Shown: positions 1-12,265, counted from the stretch's first letter. The stretch: DNA of 64,000 nucleotides from Cunninghamia lanceolata (GCA_027924645.1 BSBN01000297.1:1860001-1924000); one strand, 5' to 3'. The notes: a model not told the origin generated them from the letters alone. Numbers and translations: made by a program.

Positions 1-559
1 AATATTGGCTTGAATTTTACTTTCTCTAACTTGACCCAGTGCAAGTAAGGCACTATTAATTATGTCAATGAAAATATCATTTATTTTCAGTCCTTGCTTG
101 CCAAAATGCATTATCATTACCTAATGATCAGATCCAATGGCTTTTCATTGATAAGCTCCTCCCATAGATCAAGAATAAAATCATGCTCAGCTATTATGCT
201 AGCTTTTCTTAGTTGTGTGACATCATATATGATTATGAGCTAAAAATTATTGATGCCAACCTTCTAAGTTACGAGTCCACTTCTCAACCATCATCTTCCC
301 CCATGTGCTCTTTGAAATTCTTATCAAAAAATCCATTTAAAAGGGGTACTAGACCTTCTTATTTCACCAAATAAGACAAAAATTCAAATGTCAACCATTT
401 TGATAGTGCATATTTATGTTCTAGTGTCATATATGTCAAACTCCAATCATCACACAAATTCACTTGTTTGGAAAATCCCTTAAATGTCATCCTAAAATAA
501 CGACTAATTTGATCACCTTACCCTTGATTCAACCATTGGATGTGTATGTTTTTATTCCT
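1..559. other. no recognisable gene
   Basis: AT-rich sequence with frequent stops in all frames. I see no domain, LTR terminus or RNA gene. It is probably worn retrotransposon sequence continuous with the Tat-like remnant that follows, but nothing in it proves that. Confidence 0.4.
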
Positions 560-1390
560 CGAGGCTATAATGCCAATGCTTTCTAGGGATATCACCATGT
601 CAAAATGCCAAGATAGGAGACAATGTGTGGACCTTAAACACAAAATTTAAGACTTAACTGACAACAATCTTATTCATGTTGAAGGTTTCAATAACGATGA
701 CAATAAATTTGTTCACCCTCCAAATCAAAATATACAAATTTATACCAACCCCTTCCCTCAACACACCCAAGCCAATCATGTTGTCTCTATTGTTGATGTT
801 GAGGAACCTAAATTAGACACAACTCCCCCTCCTCTACTTCCTTCATTGACTTTGTTGGTATCATTGGTGCCCAACCATATCATTCTAGAACTCAATCCAT
901 TTATTTCTCTAGTAACAAAATTCCTAATAATCGATACCATAGGTCTCTTTATATTCAATCCATTATATCTCATAAGCCCGTCTAGGGTATTATGGTTAAC
1001 CCTAGTTCCCATTTAATATTTGCATTGAAGATTATCTAGCAAGCATTGACAAAATCGTTTTGTGCTCATTTGAGTGTCTCATTAAAATTCTCTAACGAGA
1101 TCTTTCAAAATAATTTGGAATCCATTACATTCTTCCTCTGTGTGTTAATGGGAATGAAGAACTAGTCCTATTTCACATTATTCCTACTTTTGATCATTTT
1201 TGCGTCCTCCTTGGTTTCCTTAGATTTCACAATTTAAGGCCATTCCTTCTATGTTGTGTCAATGTGTTAAATATCTACATCAGGAAAGAGTGGTCACCAT
1301 ACCTCATGATTTATATCAACCCCTTTTAGAGTATACATATTTCACTATAGACAAAAATTTTCCTACTCTAAGAGAACAACTTTATTAATA
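560..1390 (+). pseudogene. decayed Tat-type gypsy gag/protease fragment
   Basis: Read on the plus strand, about 615-700 gives a worn copy of the Tat gag tail: a Cys followed by DLKHKI, a stop, then DLTDNNLIHVEGFNN. It lines up with the LKHLIQNLIDGNQ segment that ends the gag of element D in this window. An open, ATG-less stretch continues to about 995 and includes IYTNPFPQH, a tail common in Tat gag proteins. Further on, about 1185-1390 faintly recalls the segment after the protease of such elements (VLLGFLRFHNLRP). Stops and frame changes are frequent, so it is a dead remnant. No LTR or primer site was found for it. It is older than every dated element in the window. Confidence 0.5.
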
Positions 1391-3586
1391 CTAAAATGTA
1401 TATTATACCATCTACAAAGCATACAAGGAGCAATAAAATACAAAACACTAATTGTTTCTAAATGGTACTTCCCAACACCTTAAAATATGTAATTATGATG
1501 ATACTCCCCCTCTAGTCCCTTTACCTCACATTTTAGCTCTAATCTTGATCCTTCGCCTATCTCTTCCTCCACTTCTTTCGACTCCTACCCCTAAGTCTCT
1601 AATTCCTAATCCCCCTATCTAGCTCGAATCTGAAACAACTCCAAAGCCTACACAACCTAAATATAAAACTTACTCTAAACCTCCAACACTTCATACCCTT
1701 GTCCAACCTAAATCTCAATTTACTTCTAGACCCACTTTCCACACCACATACACTTCAAATTAATTCTAAACTTATACCTCTCCCTCCTCTATCCTCATAC
1801 ATCCCCAAAATAAATCTAAGCTTCCACTGCTTAGTTTTGCACCAAACATAGCTCTCTACCTACTCTCATTTCCATAAAGGAGGATAAACTAAACAAGTTT
1901 GGGTGCTAAAACCCAAAACTGGCATACCTCCTCTCTCAAAGACCTTTACTCCTAGCATTTTTTTTCCAAATGAGTCAAGCCCCTCCAAGAGACACTACCT
2001 TAATTACCACTTAAGGTATTTTATCTCTAGAAAAAAAATGATGAGAATGACCTCCTTCTAGATTAGGAATATGATGAGTACAATGGTTAAACACTTCTAT
2101 TCATTCATGAACGATGCAAAGTCACCTCCTCGGTTCATGTTGCACCTAGGGATCCTGAACAACTATGGTTGTTTGTAACCTCTTCTTTACATTGTGTGCC
2201 TTTCCCTTTTATGTTTTCCCTTTGGGTTTGGGGTAATGCAAAGTAATTTAAATATTTCAAATATATCCATTCATGTTGACCATACATATTGTATTATTTT
2301 GTTTCTTTTTCTTGTTTGAATTTTTTTATAATGTCATGTTTGTTGTGCTTCCTCTTCCTACATCATTCCCATAACTTATTATTACCATGTGTAGCTCTTG
2401 TTTTGTTTATAAACATCAAAATACAAATTTTTCCTTCTATTTATCTTCCTTCTTGCAACTAATTTAACATGTTTGCATCTTTTACATTGTAGTCTTTGTA
2501 CATGGATGATAAAAATTAATAGCATAAAATCCTAGGCCACACTTGATGTAGTCATGAATAGAGGGTCTAATAAAAGATAGTTTATTCATGTAGCCCAAAC
2601 ACAAAAATAGAAAACTCAGTGCAATATAATACACAATAGAAGTTGAATTATTATAAAAGAATATAAGATTAGGATGGTACAAAACCAGTATGTTATATAA
2701 ATGCTTTGATATGAAGGAATTATACTAAATTCAAGGACAATAGTACATGTCACCATGGAACATGCCACAAAGGTACATGCCAAGATTTCAAAATTTTGGA
2801 TATTAGATCTTCTAATTAGTTATATCTATCATCTTTGCTATGCTCATTATTTAATGAATCTGTTACATTTTTTATAGAGAGTTATTGGTGTAGTAAGGTA
2901 ACACTGACCAAAACATTGCACAATGGCCTATGTAATAGGATATAAGCCTTGAAACTTTATGACATTTCTCCTATGAACCTCCATAGAACCAATATCTAAT
3001 TATATAACAATACAAGTGGCACACAAATCAAATATTAGTGTGAGGTCCTAAAATAGATTTATTTTGGCATAAGAACAAGCTACAATTTAAAATAAGGTCC
3101 AACCAAGTACAACTTTTGATGTGTGGACATGTTCAAATTCCAATACTATGTTGTCATTACAATATGGAATCTCTATGATCAAATGCAGTATCATATAATA
3201 GAAATATTGGTAGTGACTTTGTTGGGCTGAGAGTAGTTAGAATAAACCTCTGTAGTGAGAATTTGACCTCTACAATAAGAATAATATGACCTCGATGCTC
3301 CAAAGTACCTACAAAAAGAGTTAAACAAGAAAGAAATATTTTTGGGTGATGCAATATTGAGCAACCCCCGAGATGCTCCTACATTAAATATCCCAAGTAA
3401 TAGAATTTTGAGTTAAGTACTCAAAATAAATGAAGTGAGAAAGGTTCTCTTGATCACCCAAGCCAACCTCCTTCTTATTTATAAATCCATGTACCCTCCT
3501 TCGGTCCCTTTCCTTTCCATCTAAAAAGATATTTTTGTACTCTTTTCTTCTGGTTTTCTTGCTTATGTGCATATTCAAAACTTACT
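1391..3586. other. no recognisable gene (worn repeat sequence)
   Basis: A proline/serine-coding, C-rich stretch on the plus strand (about 1500-1850) and T-rich sequence after 2190 hold no domain I can name. The part just below 3586 lies downstream of the end of element E's pol on the minus strand and should contain E's 3' LTR. A minus-strand TATAAATAAG at about 3478-3487 would suit an LTR promoter, but I could not find the LTR ends. Confidence 0.35.
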
Positions 3587-4861
3587 TTATTTCATCTTGC
3601 TACTTCTCAAGCACTTATTACTTCCAATTAGGCCCTTGTGATAATGGTGTGCTACCAGAAGTATCTTTAGCCTCATGAAAATCATATAGATCAACAACAT
3701 TGAATATTGATGAAATATCCAAACCTCCAAGAAACTCGATTTCATAAGCATTCTCATAAAATATGTGCAACACTTTACAATGTCCAATCTTCTTAGGCCT
3801 CAACTTACTATAAGTTCCCTACCTTTCCTTTCTCAAGTGCATCATGAGTAACTATCCCTTTGAGCAAGTCTTCTCTCTCCAATGCTCATTTGCACTAGCT
3901 TTATGCTTGTTGAGCACTATTCTTCTCCAACTACTTCCTAACTTGTGCATGCACTTCCTTCACATTATGTGCAAAGCTTTCTACATCTATGCTAATGCTT
4001 TTATAATCTAAAATCCTCAAAAAATATATAACACCTTTAGGGGATGTTCAATAAATAATCTAAAATGGTGTCTTGCCTATGGACCTATTCATTAAGTTAT
4101 TGAACACAAATTTAGCTTGCACCAACAATGAGTCCCACTATGTTAGTTTATCTCCTACCAAACTTCTTAAGAGATTACCTAGACTCTTGTTATCAACTTA
4201 TGTTTGACCATTTGTCTATGAATAGTACATATAACTGTAGTTTAATTATGTTCCCAATTTCTTCCATAATGTACGCCAAAAATTACTCAAAAACTTATTA
4301 TTCCCATTTGAGGTGACACTCTACAACAACCCATGTAACCTAACCACTTATTTGAGGAACATGTATGCAATCCTGGATGCATCATTTAAATTTTATCAAG
4401 GGGTGAAGTGTGCCATTTTAAAAAATCTATCTACACTACAAAGATAGAACCATTACCTCTCTGAGTTTGAGATAGTCTAAGGATAGAATTCATGGAAAGT
4501 TCCTCTCAAGGCTTGTTTGGCATTGGGAGTGGTTTATACAATCCCGTATTTTAGGATACACCCTTTGCAACTTGATAGTTTCTTCATTTTTCATCAAATC
4601 TTTTGACATCTCAATGTAAACATGGCCAAAGTACCTTTCCTCCAACATAGCCAAAGTTTTATCCATGCCAAAGTGTCCTCCAAGTCCTCCACCATGTAGT
4701 TGCTTGATGAGATTCTCTCTTATTGAACTCTACAATATATATAACTATTTCCTTCTAAACATATATCCTTCCTAAACAAAATAATCCTCAAATCAACATT
4801 TACCTCTAACCCAAGGTTCTAAGCAACTTCTCCATTCATTTGCAAAATTTGGATTTGCAAC
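3587..4861 (-). pseudogene. element E integrase region (gypsy, decayed)
   Basis: The minus strand read down from 4861 gives a retroviral integrase in pieces. First comes the zinc-binding segment ([20 protein letters not shown], about 4720-4640), then the start of the catalytic core (LSQTQRGNGSIFVV, about 4490-4440) and broken core sequence to about 3900. It ends with the C-terminal segment read as NAYEIEFLGGLDISSIFNV (about 3760-3690), typical of plant chromoviruses. Stops and frame shifts are dense. The reading order continues the RNase H end at 25038-25244, so the two parts are one element split by insertion of C; the split lies between RNase H and integrase. Confidence 0.75.
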
Positions 4862-5041
4862 ATACATGTAAGGACCCGGATTAGGGACCTTAGGGGAATT
4901 TGTTTTTGTTTATCTTTCTTAGGTGTGATCTAGGGTTTGGTTCCAGATAAAGTTTTTCGTTCATTTTCTAACTAGGTGTCTAAATCCTCGCATTTGTTTT
5001 CTAAACTTTTAGTTTAGTCTGAGTACTCAGGAAGTATCAAG

Positions 5042-5263
5042 TAGCCAATTCGGCTAAGGTGTCCAAAATGAGACATATTAAGATAAAGCCAAATGGGCCC
5101 TTCTGTCCTTTGGGTATACTGGTTCATACGGAACAGGGTCTTATAGACCATATTGCTACCCAATACGGGGTAGATTAAATAATGGCCAAACGGGCCTAAA
5201 CCGGTCAAACAGACCAAAACTCTATCCAATACGGGATAGGTAAACACAACAGCCATACAGGCT
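5042..5263 (-). other. array of about ten short hairpins in LTR of C
   Basis: Successive perfect or near-perfect inverted repeats with 3-6 bp stems and 4-7 nt loops lie almost end to end: TAGCC/GGCTA (5042), TGTCC/GACA (about 5060), GCC/GGC (about 5090), GTTC/GAAC (5122-5134), GGTC/GACC (5137-5149), CTACCC/GGGTAG (5156-5173), GGCC/GGCC (5184-5196), GGTC/GACC (5203-5215), CTATCC/GGATAG (5222-5239), AGCC/GGCT (5251-5263). Loops are A-rich, most often AATACG, ATACG or AAAC plus one base. In element sense it lies in the 3' part of the LTR, so it would sit near the RNA 5' end if R/U5 starts upstream of it. Function unknown. Confidence 0.7.
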
Positions 5264-5584
5264 AATAAGGATAGGAATCATTAATATGCTCTGGCCAGAG
5301 ACTTAGACTCATCGAGATCAATTCAGATCCTGAGTCACTTACAAGAAATTACGCAATATGTCAATATATATTGCACCAAGGAATTTCCGTAAGTTCATTC
5401 AATAAAAGCATTCTAAGGACCTTGTACCCTCCCTCAGATTTTGGCAAATGGCTAGGTATAAGATCAATCCTCCCAAAGATTCTTCTAAGCACTGGAGCCT
5501 TCTTTAGTTTATCTAGTTTAATCTTCTTATGTTAAGATTTTGGGATTACAAAGTTGATTACAAAAGAATACCCTATATATCTGG

Positions 5585-5659
5585 GGGACCTAAGTATTGG
5601 GGGCATCCTTTGCCTTCCAGACTACCTACATACCCTATATCCACGGGATCAAGGTATCC
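5585..5659 (-). other. three-helix module, copy in left LTR of C
   Basis: About 75 nt whose ends pair (GGGACCT with AGGTATCC, one bulge). Inside are a hairpin around CCTTTGCC closed by TTGG/CCAG-like arms and a second CCC/GGG hairpin. The core GCCTACATACCC...GGGATCAAGG-like sequence is shared with three copies in the 3' region of element D and with 21533-21605. A further shared block, near TATGTAATTATG here and TATGTAGTTCTG in the others, lies about 45 nt downstream. Confidence 0.65.
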
Positions 5660-6710
5660 TCTGGATGCGACTGACACTGGGATTTGCGAGTATGTAATTA
5701 TGTCTTGCACTATGTTTGATGCAACTGTGAGTGGGTATATAACCCTTGCTAGGGTTATTCCTCACCCTAGACAGTTCTTCACCAACTACCACCCACTCAG
5801 GTGAAACAAGGATGGTAATTAGCCCACTATCACAAACACTTAGAATGGGTGTTTGTCGTTTAGACTCTAGTGTTGAGGAGTTCCTATCAGGTGTCCACTC
5901 AAGAAATTAAGTTTACTATCATAAGTCAAATATGGTATTTTGGTGACTAAGTTCATTCAAAAATTCCCTATTGCTTTCTGATCACCAAGATCCGCGAAGG
6001 CAAGGTGAGAGCATACGGTAATTAGGGTTTCTTGTTTGGGTTAGCCAAATTCTGATCGATCTTTCTAGGGTTTTACTTTTGAAATTGATTTGTGTTGTGA
6101 ATATGCACCATTTTCTGATCACCAAGGTCCACAAAGGTGAGGTGAGAGCATATGACGATTGTATATCACCAACATGAATCTATAAGAGGTGTCATGTTCT
6201 ATATTAATTAAAGAGTTTTTAATTGTTCAACCAGACTACACAATCCTAATAGGAAGACCAAAGGGTCTCAACAAGACATTATGAATTCCTTCGTTCTTCT
6301 TCGTTATTAATGGGAAAACTCATATTTTTAGAAGTAACCGAAATATAATACATTACTTGGCTATTACGACAAAACTCATAACTTAGAAGTAAATAAAACA
6401 TAATATAAAACTTTACGGCAAAACTATCTTTACGGCAAAAACTCAAAATTTAGAAGTAAACAAATCATAATATAAAACTTTACAACAAAACTAACTTTAC
6501 GGCAAAAACTCATAATTTAGAAGTAAATAAAACATAATATAAAACTTTTACGACAAAACTAACCTTATATTCCGAACTAACACATGATTTGATTTTATCA
6601 ATTATACTCAATTTACAACACAATAGTTATATTTATCTGATATTACGTTTAACTAACAAAATGATGTCTCTTGTTCTACATGCATAGGTTATATAAGAAC
6701 TAAAAATTAG

Positions 6711-6713
<3 letters not shown>

Positions 6714-6767
<54 letters not shown>
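6714..6767. repeat. (TA)n microsatellite
   Basis: Uninterrupted TA dinucleotides inside the left LTR of C. The matching place in the right LTR (about 22660-22680) has no array, so it arose or expanded after insertion. Confidence 0.95.
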
Positions 6768-6773
<6 letters not shown>

Positions 6774-7870
6774 GCTATATATTTTCATGTATATAAAACT
6801 AACATTTAAAAACTATGTAATTAACAATTAAAACTATAAAATTCCATGCACACATATATAAAGAAAACTCCCAATTTATAGTCTAGAGGTTCCCATGAAA
6901 AATAAAAGCTAGTATTTAAACATATGTTATTATTATTATTTTTAATATCAATAGAAAAAAAAAAAGAAAAAACTATAACTTACTAACATTAACTATGTTT
7001 TATTTCCTTTGTATAAAAAACAAAACTATAACTTGCTCAATAAGAACTCTATCAAACTAAGCATTTATTGGTTTCCATGTATAAATTTCTTTTTATCCCC
7101 TCATTTATGCAAAAACAATGTATTTCATTTGAAATCTCTCCCAACAACTAGAAGAATGAAAGGAAGAATGAAAGGCACGGAGGTTTTAAAGTTTGATATC
7201 TATGCATAGTATATGATCTCCATAGTTCTCTGCTATTATATATTCTTCATAGATTAGCATGCCAGAAGGTAATTATATGGGTTATTTTTGTTTCATTTCT
7301 CCCTCTCTTTTTTCTTTTTTATACTCCAGAACCATTAGATTTTGTTTATACCATAACATCTTCGTTTGGTTTTGCAGAGAGGATGAATCAGAGGCAGGCA
7401 TAATTGTATATATTAATATTTTGTTTTCAAGGGAAAAGAGGAGCTAATGGGGAATGATATCCCCTCTCCTGGGATGCTTCCCATCATAGAGGTGTGCCTC
7501 TATGGCTGGGTTTGCCCCAGCCAAGGCAGCCAAGAGATATAATCTCTTTGTATTTTTTTTTTGTTTCTATTTTCAAAAAACCCCAATTTTTTTTTGTTTT
7601 AGTTTATTCCGGTAGTAGTAAAATGAAAAAGAAAAGAACTCCAATTTGATACGTGTTGTTGTGTGGATTTGTAGGTAGAATTATTTGTGCAAATGGAGCA
7701 ATAGAAATATTGGGCAAGGGTTCGAGCAGAGAAGTTAGGATATGCAATATGAAATAGATAGAGAAATCAATAAATGTGGGAAGGATAATCCTCCTCCTCC
7801 ATGCAAAACAGCCAAAAGTCAACCGAGAATTTGTATGGGTAATGTTAAATATATATCCCAGCTACCACAC

Positions 7871-7874
<4 letters not shown>

Positions 7875-7913
<39 letters not shown>
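7875..7913. repeat. (TA)n tract at left edge of copia G
   Basis: TA array in the LTR of C where G inserted; the other flank of G is also TA (14099-14154). The array has replaced the first bases of G's left LTR, so the expected TGTTAA terminus is missing there. Confidence 0.9.
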
Positions 7914-7916
<3 letters not shown>

Positions 7917-8398
7917 CTTATAACCCAGCTACAAATTAATTGCACAATAAATTCACATAATAGAACCTCTATCTGATTTATAACAATCAATACTCTGGGT
8001 TAATTAACAGCAAATAACAGCGAAAGCAAAAATAATAAGAAGCCAATCACAAATAGACAATAACACAGATATACCCAGGAAACTCTAGTGTGGGGAAAAA
8101 CCTGCAACTGTTGGATCTTCTATTCAGCCTAACAACAAACTTTCTCTTCAAAGATACCATATGAGTTTGCTACAACAATCTTATATATAGAGCCCAGCTG
8201 CTTTACTTAATGTGCAAGTAAAGAAACTTTCCTTGCTTTATTCAACTTTAAATCACATATAAAATCACTCTTGATTTTATCTGAATCTCACAAACTCAGA
8301 AACATTCTATTCTTAGATAAAAAACTATTGTTGCAGAAAATCCAACTTGAGTTTCTTTAAAGAAACTCCACTCCACCTTTCAAGCTAGAAAATCAACA
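7914..8398 (-). repeat. element G 3' LTR (left)
   Basis: About 485 bp matching 13606-14098, ending in AAAATCAACA. The TG terminus on the left is lost in the TA tract. The pol stop codon (TGA, 8393-8395) lies inside the first bases of this LTR in element sense. Confidence 0.92.
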
Positions 8399-8647
8399 CT
8401 CCCTCTTAGCGAGGAAGGTGTTCTGCACAACACCCAACTTATCCCTGAAGAATACAAACCTATTCTTCATCAAGGCCTTGGTCAAGATGTTTGCTATCTG
8501 CTCGTTCGTAGGAATGTACTGGAGCTTCACTGTCCCCTTCTCCACACAATCTCTGATGAAGTGGTACTTGATCTCAATGTGCTTTGACTTGTCATGAAAC
8601 ACTAGATTCTCGAAGAGTTTGATACAACTCTAATTATCGCAATAAAT
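8393..8647 (-). pseudogene. element G RNase H, C-terminal part
   Basis: Minus strand. The 69-residue open part (8393-8602) reads HDKSKHIEIKYHFIRDCVEK, then a typical copia tail (ILTKAL...). It begins in mid-RNase H, because the family-B solo LTR (8648-9766) separates it from the CDN-motif-bearing upstream part. Reading across the insertion, the codons resume exactly once one TAAAT is removed, so the split came from one clean insertion. The stop lies in the LTR. Confidence 0.85.
8399..8410 (-). promoter_or_regulatory. element G polypurine tract
   Basis: On the minus strand AAGAGGGAG directly abuts the LTR terminus TGTTGA. This is the expected plus-strand DNA primer. It overlaps the last codons of pol. 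Confidence 0.8.
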
Positions 8648-9197
8648 TGCTGGCAAGAGACACTATATGGATTCATGATTGTTGTCATTGATGGCAACAA
8701 AGTTCATCCCACACATCCGCAGGACATGATATGTCTATACCGAAAGTCAGAGTGAAGAATGTTGTGGTTCGGTAAACAAGAATAGAGCATGTGGCGAGGT
8801 CCGACAGTCAGGTCTGGATCTCTCAGAGGAAGTATCCTGGTGAAGTGCGGATTTGGGGAAGTCAATATGACTACCTTGAGTGATAGATTCCAAGGATTTA
8901 GCCTCCGGTGATAGATGAGGAAAAAGATATGAATACTAGAGTATCGGGTTCCTGATTGGCAGTATGGACAGAGGAAGAACTGATTGGCAGAACATTAGAC
9001 ATTATTCCGAATGTGTTACTAATGATGGTAAAGGTTATTAAGGCATAAGTTATGATTGGCCGACATGACTGATGACTTCTACAAGTATAGCCTTGATCCG
9101 CATTACTTGGTAAGCAATGATTCAGCTGACAGATCAGAGTTTGTGGAAAATATTATCTATTCTGGGTGCCGACTAGAAAGGTGATGAAATCACTTTT

Positions 9198-9254
<57 letters not shown>

Positions 9255-9766
9255 ATGGATTTAGTTGTGAGGGGTATTGTGGTTGTAGGTGATGTGCGAA
9301 TAAAAAGCAGTAGAGCTGAACAAAAGTAGAAAGGAAGGTCCAGTATGTGAAAAGAGAGCAGCACAAAAGAAGAGGAAAGATGAAGTACAGCAGATCAGTA
9401 TATAGAGCCTAACCGGAACTGAACTCCAGCATATGTTGATTCTCTTTATCAATTCAAGTATTGTATTACACTCTTTATAAATTGTAGACAGTGTGTCTCT
9501 TGTGAGCAATGTGCTCGGGCAGTGAGCCCTAATTGGCAAGTGCCATTTTGTATTTCCATTCTTCTAACAGAGAATACAATCTTGGGTTAATCACCCCATG
9601 GTTTTTCCCTTAACAGGGTTTCCACGTCAAAAATATTATGTCATGTGTATCTCCATTTCATGGTTATGTTTGCTTATTTGAATTAATGTTGCATTAATTA
9701 TTAAGAAAGTTCAGAAAGCAGAAATAATTAGGATAACTGATTCACCCCCCCTCTCAGTTATCAACA
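8648..9766 (-). mobile_element. solo LTR of family B
   Basis: 1119 bp matching the LTRs of element B (47058-48148, 53363-54452), in reverse orientation to those as printed, so its TGCTGGCAAG end is on the left. TAAAT flanks it on both sides (8643-8647, 9767-9771). No internal sequence is present, so it is best read as an unequal-recombination product of a full element. It carries its own (TA)n tract (9202-9252) and is clearly more diverged from element B's LTRs than those are from each other. The usual terminal hairpin (GATAACTGA with TCAGTTATC) is kept. Confidence 0.9.
9202..9252. repeat. (TA)n in family-B solo LTR
   Basis: Uninterrupted TA array at the place where the B LTRs have only TCTATATATATCC (the TATA-box region). 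Expansion at the promoter would have separated promoter parts in this copy. Confidence 0.9.
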
Positions 9767-9771
9767 TAAAT

Positions 9772-10290
9772 GACTGTAGGATCTAGCTCCTGATCAAAGA
9801 GCCCAGCTAGAAGTTTTCAAATCTAGATAGCCTCACATGTAGCCATACTAGCTTCCATATACTTAGCCTCCATAGAACTCAGTGCAACTAACTTTTGTTT
9901 CCTGCTATACCAAGAGACTGCTCCTGATCCCAAATTAAAACTGCACTCTAAAGTGCTCTTCCGGTCAATTGTACTGCTTGCCCAATCTGCATCGGTGAAC
10001 CCCTCAATCTTCACTCCATCCTGCTAAATATACTTTAGCCCATAATCAACTGTGCCTCGGAGATACCTCAAAACATGTTTCACAACTATCTGATGCACAC
10101 GTTTAGGTTCCACCATAAACTGACTAAGTGAGTTCACTGCAAAACAAATGTCTGGCCTGGTGTTGACTAGATACATAAGAGAGCCTATCAACTGTCTGTA
10201 TAAAGTCAGGTCCATTGCCTCTGATCTAGAAGCATCAATCTTCTTCCAGTTGGTCACAAGTGGTGTGGACATGGGCTTACAGTCCTCCAT
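9772..10290 (-). pseudogene. element G RT end and RNase H, N-terminal part
   Basis: Minus strand. 10024-10290 encodes the RT/RNase H linker (PMSTPLVTNWKK, then SLMYLVNTRPDICFAV). 9823-10014 encodes the start of RNase H (GFTDADWASS, then LVALSSMEAKYMEA). The acidic residues of DADW and the E of SSMEAEY-type motifs are visible. In-frame stops at 10024 and just below 9823 break it. Every one I checked is a single transition away from a Gln, Arg or Trp codon. Confidence 0.85.
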
Positions 10291-10309
10291 CCTAAATCAC
10301 TTCAGAATA

Positions 10310-10939
10310 TCAATTATGTACTTCCCTTGTCCAAGGAAAATCTCTCTCTTTCTGCCACAACTCCAATCCCAGAAAGTAGTGCATCAACCCCAAGTTCTTC
10401 ATCTCAAACTCTCCTGCAAGATCTCGCGTGCAGTGGGCTATGAGCTCCTCTGACCCTGTGAGAAATAGGTCATCAACATACAACACCAATATGAGAAGTT
10501 CATCCTTCACCTGAACATAGTACAGGTTCGAATCTACCTCACTCTTGATGAAGCCCACGCTCTACAAGTAACTATCAATATGTGAATACCATGCCCTGGG
10601 TGTCTACTTGAGCCCATACAGTGCTCTCCTCAACCTGCATACATGAGAATCCCTCCCATGTGCTTCAAATCCTTCTGGTTGTTCTATGTAAATCTCTTCC
10701 TCAATCTCTTCATTGAGGAAAGTCGTCTTTACATCCATCTGGTGAATCCTCCAATCCATCTGTGCTGCTATAGAAATGATAGCTCTTATGGATGAGTATC
10801 GGGCTACTGGAGCAAAAGTCTCGTCATAATCGACTCCTTCCTTCTGAGAAAACCCCTTAGCCACAAACTGAGCTTTGAACTTTTCCACACTACCATCTAT
10901 AGCATGCTTAATCTTATATAGCCATCTTGAGCCCACCAC
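10310..10939 (-). pseudogene. element G reverse transcriptase
   Basis: Minus strand, copia RT. 10604-10939 holds GSRWLYKIKH, GVDYDETFAPVARYSSIR and QMDVKTTFLNEEI; 10310-10558 holds the catalytic LYVDDLFLTG and FEMKNLGLMHYFLGLE. Stops at 10604 and about 10559 fall in one continuing frame. All core RT motifs remain readable, so this copy is not very old, in line with its modest LTR divergence. Confidence 0.88.
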
Positions 10940-11275
10940 AGACTTATCTTTTGGTCAAGGTGCTACCTCCCACACGTTGTTCTTCATGATGGAAGAATAC
11001 TCTTCGACCATATCATCCCTCCATGCTTGGTGCTTGGATGCTTCCTGAAAGCTGGAAGGCTCCTCTTCAATTAATTCACTCATAAGTGCCACATAAACAG
11101 AATAACATTTGGGAGATTTACTCTATCTAACTGAATCCTGTGGCTCACCAACATATTCCTGGGCCGCTCTCAGTGTCTGCTCAGCTGCCCTGTTTCTCTT
11201 CTTCTCAGTAATAGGAATCTGAGGCTGAGAAATTATTTGTTCCTCCTTCTGATCAACTTTCTCAGCCTACTTGCT
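10940..11275 (-). pseudogene. element G integrase-RT linker, broken
   Basis: Minus-strand coding remnant joining integrase to RT, with several in-frame stops. It is rich in charged and Pro/Ser residues, as is usual for this variable linker. No catalytic motif is expected or seen. Confidence 0.65.
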
Positions 11276-12265
11276 CTACTCTCCAACTTGCGGAACTGAA
11301 GTTTGAGGGATTTGTTCTACCTCAACCATGGGAGATTGCTTCTCCTCATTCATCAAGTTGCTAGACTTCTGAAGAGCTCTCTCTTCCTCAAACTTCACAT
11401 CCTTGCGAACAACTATTTTCTTGAGGGCAGGAATGTAAACTCGATAGGCCTTAGAAGTTTCACTATACCCAACAAGGATACCCTTCTCTGCAGTTGGTTC
11501 CAACTTGGTTCTCTTCTCCACAGGAATGTGACAATACACAACGCATCCAAAGATGCGAATGTGCCCCAAATCTGGTTTCTTACTAGTGAACACCTCTTCT
11601 AGAGTCAATTTGCCCAAAACTTTATGAGGGCTTCTATTCTGCAAATACACAATTGTATTGCAAGCTTCTTCCCATAAGAACCAAGGTAGATCCTGATCAT
11701 GAAGCATGGCCTTGGCTACTCCAACTATAGCCCTGTTTTTCCGTTCAGCAACCCCATTCTGCTAAGGGTTGTATGGAACCTTCAACTCTTTCTTGATACC
11801 TTCCTGAGTATAGAAATCTTTGAAGGCATTCGAGGTATACTCACCTCCATTATCAAACCTCAGAATCTTGATCTTCTTCCCTGTTTGGTTCTCCACAAGA
11901 GCCTTAAGCTCTTTGAACCTACTGAAGACCTCATCTTTGTTCTTCAGAAAATATATCCACGTCTTCCTGAAGAAGTCATCAATGAAAGTAACATAATACT
12001 CATACCCATTCAAGGATACTATTGACATGGGCCCACACACATCTGAGTGTACAAGATCCAAAATCTCTTTGGATCTAGTGTCACTGCTTGGAAAACTGGT
12101 CTTGGCATATTTCCCAAGAGCACAACCCTTGCACACCTTATGGTTTTCTATCTTCATCTCAGGCAGCCCCGTCACTATTTCCTTGAGCACATTAAGTGCT
12201 CCATGGTGAAGATGAGCCATCCTCCTATGCCACAATTCTCCTAGCCCTCTATAGCTGCTTACCAA
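11276..12265 (-). pseudogene. element G GAG-pre-integrase and integrase
   Basis: Minus strand. 11762-12265 gives the zinc-binding GAG-pre-integrase segment (LWHRRMAHLHHGAL, then CKGCALGKYAK) and the core with HSDVCGPM, FIDDF and RFDNGGEY. After one in-frame TAG at 11762, 11276-11707 gives the remainder of the core and the C-terminal part (RSPHKVLGKLTLEE, RIFGCVVYCHIP). The D,D,E catalytic residues can be followed. It would have inserted the element's cDNA when intact. Confidence 0.88.

Noticed and set aside
5014..5256. 80-codon minus-strand ORF over the hairpin array
   Set aside because: The matching stretch of the other LTR is not open in the same way, and the codons follow the inverted repeats. 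It is a by-product of the array.
11303..12244. Plus-strand ORFs over copia G
   Set aside because: Shadows of the minus-strand integrase, which shows clear conserved motifs.
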